Assembly: GCA_905220665.1 (NCBI GenBank)
Contig: CAJNAR010000013.1
Location: 1-64,000, forward strand
From: Albugo candida
Lineage: Eukaryota > Oomycota > Peronosporomycetes > Albuginales > Albuginaceae
Direction: 5' to 3'
Length of the DNA stretch: 64,000 nucleotides
A program made the translations under genes and the position numbers. Positions 56,490 through 64,000 of the stretch are shown piece by piece; position 1 is the stretch's first letter, and every line of letters begins with the position of its first letter. The notes beneath the pieces are model-generated. The model saw nothing but the letters and a program-made list of their open reading frames with translations, searched no databases and was not told where the DNA came from.

Positions 56490-56975
56490 TTATAACTTCA
56501 ATACTTGAAATTTACTTCTCACCTCAAATACTCCAAGTGCGACCTGGTGGTCTTCATCGAAATCTGACCAATCATCACGAAAGTCATCTGCAATAAATAT
56601 ATCGCCATTCAAAGCTTTGACCCGAAAATCCCCTATGGGTGACCAAGCGATTGGCTCAATTCCGCGACATTCAAATCCAACCATTGGAACGTACTGTCCT
56701 GAATCTTCACCACGTATGGGCCTTGTGACGTTTTTGACGTCACGCACGACAGTGATATAACTCGCTTTTTGAGAACCGGGCCATGTCAAAACGAAATTTG
56801 CGTTGCTTCGACCGCCCGCGATAGGAACCACATCCCTCTCCGAGATCACTACCCCTTCTCTTATATCCCTGGTAATCGGATCCATCACATTGAGATGCCA
56901 TGAAGTCTCACTGGACATCGTTAACCATTCGACATCTTGCAGCTCTGCGCTGACATATAACAGATACAACACCAT
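56490..56975 (-). CDS. CZIB/DUF866 (UPF0587) family protein lacking zinc cysteines
   Basis: An intronless 161-residue protein with the family's full length. It matches in the start (MVLYLLYVSAEL), in GGRSNANFVLTW, in GQYVPMVGFECRGIEPIAWSP and in the end (DWSDFDEDHQVALGVFEV). CZIB (CXXC-motif zinc-binding protein, C1orf123) normally holds two CxxC pairs that bind zinc, one after the first sheet and one after the GGRGSA segment. Here those places read MDPITR and WPGSQK, so both pairs are lost. The fold is probably kept but zinc binding is not expected. The role of the family is poorly known. It converges on IFT43 (76 bp apart) and diverges from the DUF4091 gene (143 bp). Confidence 0.8.
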   Translation of the reverse strand: MVLYLLYVSAELQDVEWLTMSSETSWHLNVMDPITRDIREGVVISERDVVPIAGGRSNANFVLTWPGSQKASYITVVRDVKNVTRPIRGEDSGQYVPMVGFECRGIEPIAWSPIGDFRVKALNGDIFIADDFRDDWSDFDEDHQVALGVFEVRSKFQVLKL

Positions 56976-57118
56976 AGTGTAAATAACAATGTTATATCGA
57001 GCCTAAACCGATTCAAGTATCTGTTACAAAACGAGTCGCGGCGTGTTCGCAAGTCGTCGGTTGTCAAATTGTTTTAACCGACCATATTTAATTGTATACT
57101 TGATAAAAAACGTCTACC

Positions 57119-59962
57119 ATGGAGGAAACGGATACAATGGCGTTATACCCGCCGACAATTCAATCGACTCTAGACGAACAAGACAATACGCAACAGGAGA
57201 GTGACAATGAGAATGAGGACGACACCTTGATGTCGAATGATGACGACTCAATGTCATGTTCTTCCTCGATTGGATATTACTCCGAAGAAATGGAGGCAGA
57301 CAACGTGTATAATACAAATACAAAGTACGCATCAAGTGTTTCAAAACATTGTGCCTTGCAATCAGATCCCGAAAAAGTGTTGCAATTCACTTCTGATTCC
57401 GGCAATTCACCCAGTAAAGTCAATATTCAACCCATTCCCACCGAACCCACATATTTCACTACCACACCATATTCAGAATCGGATACAGATAAAACAGGTA
57501 CATTCTCAGATGTGAATCAGTTGACCGAATCCTGCGGCTTTTACATCTTCCAGGCTCCTCATGTCCAAGACGTTGCCCCATTGCACCCAAAGCCTCCTTC
57601 TGAAGGAAATGGAAGCCACAGGCAAGGTCTATACGACGATACGTGGCTGTGTGCTCAATACGCTCCAGCAATGCTGAAATGGCGCACTGGGAATGCCTCG
57701 AGCCTCATGAAGAACGGGCCATCCACCTCAGACGTAGACGATCTCTCAAACATGATAATGTATCCAGTAGGCTCCACAGACCAATACAAAAGCCTCAATA
57801 CCGCACGAGCTGCTGGAGGCACAATAAAAGCCTCTACTCCCACTCGTACTTTTTCAAAGTCTCAATTGACACCGCTCATTATGTGGGCCTCTAATCGACA
57901 TCACTACCAGGATGCTCGTGGATACTCGCTGACAGTCGCACGGAATGAGGTCGTAGGCTTTCATCTTTGCATACGTTCGAATCGCGACTTTCTCGTCATA
58001 ACAGACAGCGCCAATTGGTTTGCAGCTCAAGGTCATATCCCTCGAGCTCGTGTCGCTATCGATGAGTCTCTGCTCTCACCTCACTTGAAATTGGAGACTT
58101 TTCTCGTCAAGGGTGTGGAGATGGATGATGGCTCCTCGATGATGGAGTTTCTTGACCCATCTGGCACTTCTTCTCTGACAGAACCAATGCGAGAACATGT
58201 GCTTTACGTTCGAATTCGAATCGGTGCATCGGTCGCTGAGAATTTGTATGAAATTCCGCTTTGGATATTCACACAAGCCCAAGGGTTTCAAGATGAGCAG
58301 ATTACGTGGTCCAGCACCATTCGGCTCAATGTGTGCAATGTGACTCTTTCTAATCCTTCTCAATACAAATTCCACCTTGATTTATGGCAACATTTTTCGT
58401 CACTCGCTCGAGCCCATCAGACTCCTTTATGGTCGGATGCTCACTTTGAAGTGATGTCGCGCTATCTGTCGAAATTGAGTCAGTTGGGTCAGAAATGCGT
58501 CTCTGTTGTCGCTACAGAAATGCCCTGGGCTGGTCAGCAATGTTATCTGGAGACCAAGTACCCTTCGGCGCTGTATGAGCATGCGATTCTCCAAGTGTAT
58601 GAGGAGACCAGACCGAGCTATTCAGAGGCCGACATCGAGCACACTCAAAGCTCGAAAGAGTCTGTGAGTCAGATTTGCATCGATTTTAGCCATTTCGATC
58701 GACTTTTGGCTCTGTCACAACAATATCACATCGACACTATTGAGGTCTTTGGTTTATTTGCAATTTGGCAGGATACGGCTCATGGGTTCACAGGTCCCGT
58801 GATCGATCAAATGTGCGAGAAGCCTGACGCTCCACCTTCATCTCCAACTCGTAGTCGTATCAGTTGCACGGAAATGGATGCTTCTTTGACGCATAGTCGC
58901 GTGGATACGCTTGAAATCGATGTAGAACCTCGACTTGCTCCATTGGATGGCTGGCGAATTCGTTGTTTCACAAAGAAAACTCAAAGTTTTCGATATTTGC
59001 GTGATCTACGCGATATCGAGCGCTTCATCACATTATTCTATGAGCACTGTGTGGAGCTATCGATTATCGAAAACGTCCGAATATGTGCCGATGAGCCGAG
59101 CAATGTCGAGCTCTTCCTCGCTCAGATGGAATTCATCCAACGTCTTGCGCCAAAATTCAAATACAAAGTCGCAATCAATCATTTCGACTTTTTTCATGTC
59201 GCTCCGCCTCAGGTCGTCGATTATGTTCCCATTCTTCCACTCGCATGTCGCGATATGGAAATCACACGTCAGACATTGGAAGGCATTCGCGCCAAAGGCG
59301 GGAAGCTCTGTTGGTACGTTTGTTGTGGTCCATCGTATCCGAATCAGTTTGTGAGCTCTCCGCTCGTCGAAGGCGAATTGATCGGATATTTGACATATTT
59401 TTTGAATTTGGATGGATTTCTGCGATGGAATTACTGTTTATGGCCAAATAATCCGTGGCACAAACTTTGTTGGCGATCGCCGACGTGGAAAGTTGGCGAT
59501 ATGTATTTCGTGCTTCCGGGACGGGATGGTCGGCCAATTGAGACGCTGCGTTTTGAATCCTTACGTTTTGCGGTGCAGGCGTACGAGCTGTTAGTAATGG
59601 CAGAAGAGCTTTTGCTGGCGAGTTGTATGGAGCAATTGAAACAACAAGTCGCAGAATTAGTATTTCGGACAGAGAATTTCTCTGATTTCTGTCGTCTTCA
59701 CGAGCGTCGTCCTGAAGAACTCTATTCGTTAGATCCGATGGATTATCAACGGGCGAAAACACTCCTTTTGGAAACGATTGCTAATGCAAAACGAAGGAAT
59801 CCCGCAGTATTGCGATGTACAGAGCAAACGAATGACACGTGTGTGTACTCGGGAGGTCGTAGTGACCGCGTGGTGAGTCCGGTGAACCGACTGGCGGCAT
59901 TGGAACATGAAATTGCTCGCGATGTATACGATTCCGATCAGCTTTTAAAAGGGTTCAAATAA
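57119..59962 (+). CDS. DUF4091/GH123-like glycoside hydrolase-type protein
   Basis: An intronless 947-residue protein. Residues 1 to about 240 are hydrophilic and Ser/Thr/Glu-rich, without a signal peptide. From about 245 there is a beta-rich region (LIMWASNRHHYQDARGYSL.. ), then a TIM-barrel-like part with ADEPSN, where the Asp658-Glu659 pair fits the catalytic acid pair of the GH123/DUF4091 group. The C-terminal signature is DGFLRWNYCLWPNNPW (about 765), then a loop and YFVLPGRDGRPIETLRFESL, the most characteristic DUF4091 block. Bacterial relatives act on N-acetylgalactosamine-containing glycans. Two disordered insertions (about 495-520 and 565-605) interrupt the barrel. Absence of a leader suggests an intracellular role. 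The N-terminal extension and possible bacterial origin make it unusual. Substrate is unknown. Confidence 0.65.
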   Translation: MEETDTMALYPPTIQSTLDEQDNTQQESDNENEDDTLMSNDDDSMSCSSSIGYYSEEMEADNVYNTNTKYASSVSKHCALQSDPEKVLQFTSDSGNSPSKVNIQPIPTEPTYFTTTPYSESDTDKTGTFSDVNQLTESCGFYIFQAPHVQDVAPLHPKPPSEGNGSHRQGLYDDTWLCAQYAPAMLKWRTGNASSLMKNGPSTSDVDDLSNMIMYPVGSTDQYKSLNTARAAGGTIKASTPTRTFSKSQLTPLIMWASNRHHYQDARGYSLTVARNEVVGFHLCIRSNRDFLVITDSANWFAAQGHIPRARVAIDESLLSPHLKLETFLVKGVEMDDGSSMMEFLDPSGTSSLTEPMREHVLYVRIRIGASVAENLYEIPLWIFTQAQGFQDEQITWSSTIRLNVCNVTLSNPSQYKFHLDLWQHFSSLARAHQTPLWSDAHFEVMSRYLSKLSQLGQKCVSVVATEMPWAGQQCYLETKYPSALYEHAILQVYEETRPSYSEADIEHTQSSKESVSQICIDFSHFDRLLALSQQYHIDTIEVFGLFAIWQDTAHGFTGPVIDQMCEKPDAPPSSPTRSRISCTEMDASLTHSRVDTLEIDVEPRLAPLDGWRIRCFTKKTQSFRYLRDLRDIERFITLFYEHCVELSIIENVRICADEPSNVELFLAQMEFIQRLAPKFKYKVAINHFDFFHVAPPQVVDYVPILPLACRDMEITRQTLEGIRAKGGKLCWYVCCGPSYPNQFVSSPLVEGELIGYLTYFLNLDGFLRWNYCLWPNNPWHKLCWRSPTWKVGDMYFVLPGRDGRPIETLRFESLRFAVQAYELLVMAEELLLASCMEQLKQQVAELVFRTENFSDFCRLHERRPEELYSLDPMDYQRAKTLLLETIANAKRRNPAVLRCTEQTNDTCVYSGGRSDRVVSPVNRLAALEHEIARDVYDSDQLLKGFK

Positions 59963-61217
59963 CACAATTTTTGTAAAAATGACTAAATTTTACGGTTTAA
60001 AGCTTATTCTAACGGCTCATATGGTGATGCATGTAACCAATTCAACATATTGTGTTCAGAACAGGTCTATGAAATGCGTTAATCATTGCCGGATTTCGAG
60101 TCAGCTTTGCGGATGCTCATCAAAACCTCCGAAGAGGTGTTTCATGAAGGGGAATCCAAAAGATTTCATCATTCTCTTCAAGTGTCAGTTGCTTCATAAA
60201 CACAGGTGTACATGTTTCCACATTGTGTGTCGTATAAAGGGTAACGAATTCAGCACATATTTGAGTTTAAATCATCAGCGGGGTATCATGGGAATTGTTT
60301 CAGCCAAAAGTTCTCTTAGGTGAATACTTTGTATCCACAGCAGTGCAAACGCTTGACGCGCATACACATTTCAGAGTGGTGCGTGTAGTTGACATCATGA
60401 ACGAATATTGGAATGTGAGCAGCTTTGTTGACTTCACTGTATGAGGAACAGGAAATCCGTAGTAAGCGACTCAGTTGATTTCGCTTTCTTGTAAAAGTAC
60501 CAATTTCAATAATAATTGCATTCTATCAGACATTTGCTGTGACGTATCACTACACCCTCTTTGCAGAGGGATGGAATGACAGCCAACAGCAAGTCGTAAT
60601 GGAACCGTATTGCTGGCGTGGAGTATAGAAAGCTTCAATTCGGGTCAGAACTTTGTTTCATTTCATCGCGATCACGCGGATCAAGAACACGGACCAAAGT
60701 ATTGGTCATCATTCCCATACAAATATCAAGTACAAGTGCTCATTTTATGGGTGATAGTGATCAATTGTATTCTACAAGGCGTTGTTGGTTCAAGCCAGAT
60801 TCAGATCAGATAGACATCATTGCACGATAGTAAAGGGAACGATATACAAACGGAACGGACTCAGAGATGCACAAAATATGATTCCGGTGTGCTGCTATAC
60901 ATCAGCGAATTCGCATTCGTATCTCAGAAGAGGGAGCTATTGTGTTCTTCACTGTCGTTGGAAAAATAATTTATGTGAAACTATGCGTCGTAGCGGAATG
61001 TATCTCATGCGTTCTCAGCCATCCATTTCCATCGTACTTGAGAGAAGCGGGATTGTAGTTGAGTTCATTCGTACTTTATAGAATCTTGTAGGTACTGATT
61101 CGTACTTGAAGGGATATATAGTGTGATCTTCTGTTCCTTCCGCTGATATATGCACAGCCGTTATTGGTTCACAGTCATGGGATAACGGTTATAACAACAC
61201 ACACATCGCAATAAACG
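59963..61217 (+). pseudogene. Unidentified, interrupted coding remnants or heavily split gene
   Basis: Several pieces read like real protein but do not join cleanly. They are about 60086-60184 (LPDFESALRMLIKTSEEVF), 60271-60444 (WELFQPKVLLGEYFVSTAVQ.. ending SSFVDFT at a GTATGA donor), 60530-60620 (TFAVTYHYTLFAEGWNDSQQ, after a CTATCAG acceptor), then 60622-60831 in a different frame (MGDSDQLYSTRRCWFKPD), and possibly 60876-60965. The second and third pieces splice in frame across about 85 bp. The rest need frameshifts or very short introns. No family recognised. It may be a decayed gene or one with sequence errors. Confidence 0.35.
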
Positions 61218-61909
61218 ATGAACATTTATTGGGAATGGCCTTTGCGTCACATTTGTGTGCTTCTGTTGCTTGTTTACGTCGCGTTTCAGATGCACTTACT
61301 TCCACAAAAGCTCGCCAGAATCGTCAGTAAGGTATTCTTCTATCCGACGCTGCCGTTGACGTACTGGTCACGTCGCCACGCGTACTGGACACAGCTAGAC
61401 TCCAAAGTCATATTTGGTGTAGCCTTATTAGAGACTCTACAACACGTCGAAATGCTTCACAGTCAAGGTGTTCGTGCCGTCGTCAATCTGTGTGACGAAT
61501 ATTACGGTCCAGTTCGCAAGTACGACGAATTGGCAATTGTCCAACTGTATTTGCCAACAATCGTACGTCTAATGTTCCGATGTCCATAACAGCACCCTTG
61601 ACTTGTTTTCTGACTCTATAGGATCATTGTGAGCCTTCTTTGAATGACATTCGTAAGGCCATCGCTTTCATTCGCGACAAGACCCAAGCAGGTGCAATGG
61701 TTTATATTCACTGTAAAAGCGGTAATGGTAGAAGCGCAGCGATTGCATTCTGCTGGCTGTTGTATGCTCACAAGATGACACCTCTACAAGCTCAAATGTA
61801 CCTTAACGAGAGGCGCAAAGTACGCAGAGAACTGTACAAACAACCGCAAATCGTAATGTATTACAGAGATCTCATCGAAAAGCAGAACACATGCAAACCG
61901 TTATGTTAG
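61218..61909 (+). CDS. PTPMT1-like dual-specificity phosphatase with N-terminal membrane anchor
   Basis: Two exons, 61218-61562 and 61622-61909, with a 59-bp intron (GTACGT..CTATAG); the product has 210 residues. A hydrophobic helix (about 12-30, ICVLLLLVYVAFQM) lies near the N-terminus and would anchor the protein or serve as a signal-anchor. The catalytic site is HCKSGNGRSAA: Cys146 and Arg152 of the Cx5R loop. Upstream motifs include GVRAVVNLCDEYYGP, which fits the PTPMT1/PLIP-type fold (phosphatidylglycerophosphate phosphatase of mitochondria, needed for cardiolipin synthesis). It may dephosphorylate a phospholipid; the substrate is not proven. Its length is typical for the family. Confidence 0.82.
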
Positions 61910-62042
61910 TTAGCTGTGAATTGAATCAGTTAACACATAGATGGAGTTGTTAACACTATATTGGACACACGGACGTCCCATGAGATCAAATCGTTTTTTA
62001 TAATCAAAATTACATAAATGTCAATAGTGTCAACGCAACTTT

Positions 62043-64000
62043 ATGCATGATTCTCTCAACACCAACATGGAAGCAAATCCATCTCCAATTCCATCCCATC
62101 CTCCTCAATCACCGTCTCAAATGCTTTACTCGCTCCTCGATCGGCTTCTTGTTTTAGCATACGAACAGTGCACGGATCCACCTCTATCTCATCATATCCT
62201 CTTACAAAACATACAAAATACTTTTGCTCACATCAAACAGTTAATGTTATGTGAACCACACCAAGTTGCCAAAGAATCGATCTCATGCACCAATCCCGCG
62301 CCTTTATGGCCTCATATCTCTATCAATCCGCCGCGGAATTTCTTTCGCTTTGCACCAAACAGTAGCATCACGTTCCCCTCTATCGATTGGTCTTCATTTC
62401 GCTCTTATTCCATTGCAATTTGGCTCTATATCGACATTTCATGGACATCGACCTCGACAAAAGGCCCCAAGCTCTCCTCTTTCACAGTCTTTCACGTCTC
62501 CAACCGCAGCAATTCATTGGGTATGGAAACCCAATTGTATTGGGACACCAACGACACAAAGCAACGAGTCTTTGTATCCATCCAAAGTCGTGCAAATGCG
62601 TCATTTTCGACTGAAAGTCACAAACAAAAGCAAAAGCCCGAGGCCCAATTTTCCAAAATGGACGAAAATCAGCCGAAATCGGCTCTTTTGAACGGATGGG
62701 AAGCCGTCGATCGATGCATTGGCATACGAAATAAGCGGTGGCATCTCTTAGTGATCTCTCATTCCTCCCATTATCTCAAAAAGAGCTCTATTACGTGTGT
62801 TTTGGACGGAGAAATGCAATTCCAAGCCGTATGAAAGTCTCTTCTTTCCAATTCCGTCTCATTGAGTCTCATTGTGCTGTTTTATAGGATTTATCGTATC
62901 CTTCCGCGCTGATACACGCCTCCAATTGCTACTGTGGAGCCGGTCCGAATTCTCGATTGCGTGTGTCGGGAATCACAATGTACCCGGAAGAGCTTCAGAT
63001 GAACCAAATCGCTATGGTGTACCGCCAAGGACCCAATCGCCCACTGATCAGAACTGCACGCGGTAGATATCGAGATATTGGACGAGATTTCGTCTCCGAG
63101 TTTCAGGAAGAGATCCCGAAATCATGTGAACTGAGTATGCTATCGCCTCAGGATCGAAACACACTCGCAGAGCTCGCCAATCGACGTGTTCTTTTTAGTG
63201 CTGCGGCTATGGATCCGTGTGAAAACAGTCGTAGCGTCGAGTGTATCCGTGAAGGCCACGTGACCGATTCGCAGTCGAAATGGATCACGATGGAGAATGT
63301 GGGGCCTGCGAGCACGTCGACGTCCTCCGAGGTGCAATATCGCCATTTTCAATGTCACAGAGACGTCAGTAACGTGCGTGTCAGCGATATGTACGCTGCT
63401 TGGCATCATGTACTCGGTATTGAGGCGATTCCGGTTCTTTTCCATTACATTCTGATCGGGTACGAACGTACTGTGAATGCTGAAGGATTGGATAAATGCA
63501 TGGAGAGTATTTTCATCAATCTGCTTTGGATTTTAGCGGCATTATTGTCCGATACCATCGAGAATCAGGAGGGGTTCTTGCAGACGTTTGGATGTCACAT
63601 GCTTTATCATACATTTCTCCAACATAAAGCGAGCGTTCGTCGTGTATGGATGACGGAAGGCTGCCTATCGTCCATGTTTGAATTCGTGCAAGGACTGAAA
63701 AGGCTTTCGTTTGTGGACAAAATCTCATCGCAAAAGAGTATATGGAACACGAATCCTCTCTTTGGCACAGCACTACGGGTTTTCTTCCTGGACAATGAGA
63801 TTTGGAAAGAATCGGTGGGGCTCAAGACACAAGCGTATTTCTACCATCATCTCTTGGCCGTCATCACGCAATCGCCTGGCATCATCAACGAGCTGGGAGG
63901 TGTTTCGCGGCTTCTTGAGACGTTAGAGCGCGTGTCCGAGCGTGATGAAGCAGAAGTGAAGGAATGCGTCCAAGCGATCACTCAGATGATGGAGACTTGT
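62043..64000 (+). CDS. BEACH-family protein, N-terminal part (runs off the window)
   Basis: Two exons so far: 62043-62828 (262 codons) and 62888 to the window end (371 codons, still open), with a 59-bp intron (GTATGA..TTATAG) joining QFQA to DLSYPSA in frame. Residues about 98-310 look like the ConA-like/LamG domain near the N-terminus of neurobeachin/LRBA-type BEACH proteins (FFRFAPNSSITFP, AIWLYIDISW, HLLVISHS, LDGEMQFQ). After that come helical repeats with GFLQTFGCHMLYHTFLQ, as in the DUF4704 armadillo-like region. BEACH, PH and WD40 domains, if present, lie beyond 64000. The family works in vesicle and lysosome traffic. The start may be further upstream. Confidence 0.65.

Overview
This window looks like one end of a chromosome (or an end-to-end contig) from an oomycete, most likely a white rust (Albugo-like). 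It opens with C-strand telomere repeats of the TTTAGGG type. It carries three genes resembling the oomycete AA17 lytic polysaccharide monooxygenases, a bZIP/M96-like transcription factor of an oomycete type, a flagellar-transport gene (IFT43), and compact genes with very short introns (about 43-71 bp, GT..AG). The genus is an inference; the oomycete assignment is stronger.

Layout. 1-376: telomere, with an internal block of variant CACTAAA repeats. About 0.4-28.8 kb: gene-poor subtelomere made of decayed mobile elements. These are two fragmentary, oppositely oriented copies of a DDE transposase that resembles fungal ones (3.4-5.4 kb and 18.7-20.8 kb), a decayed copia-like gag (13.1-14.5 kb), a 2.1-kb retroelement-like ORF broken only by nonsense codons (14.9-17.0 kb), a Mutator-like element with a perfect 9-bp target duplication (17.66-18.57 kb) next to a second element arm, and a 950-bp inverted-repeat element (20.9-21.85 kb). 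One intact-looking secreted cysteine-rich gene (22.37-22.95 kb) sits here and is a candidate effector.

28.8-36 kb: transition zone, with a four-exon histidine phosphatase and a cluster of three secreted AA17-like LPMO genes, all on the minus strand. Two of them lie in a roughly 2-kb tandem duplication. All three have long repetitive hydrophilic tails that end in a shared CTLR motif.

36-64 kb: gene-dense conserved core. It holds a TPR-Hsp70 fusion, mitochondrial Cpn60, an APC/PUT-type permease, a 1554-residue coiled-coil protein with UVR-like motifs, mitochondrial ribosomal protein uL29m, NAD-glutamate dehydrogenase, a CENP-B-type DNA-binding protein, the bZIP-like factor, IFT43, a CZIB/DUF866 homologue lacking its zinc cysteines, a 947-residue DUF4091/GH123-like protein, a PTPMT1-like phosphatase, and the start of a BEACH-type protein cut by the window end. 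Exon joins were worked out from reading frame, splice sites and family similarity and were not confirmed with transcripts. No tRNA, rRNA or CRISPR was found.

The most interesting items are the LPMO cluster with its repeat tails, the TPR-Hsp70 fusion that lacks its own EEVD end, the knottin-like/Apple secreted protein, the bacterial-looking DUF4091 protein, the cysteine-less CZIB, and the MULE tandem.
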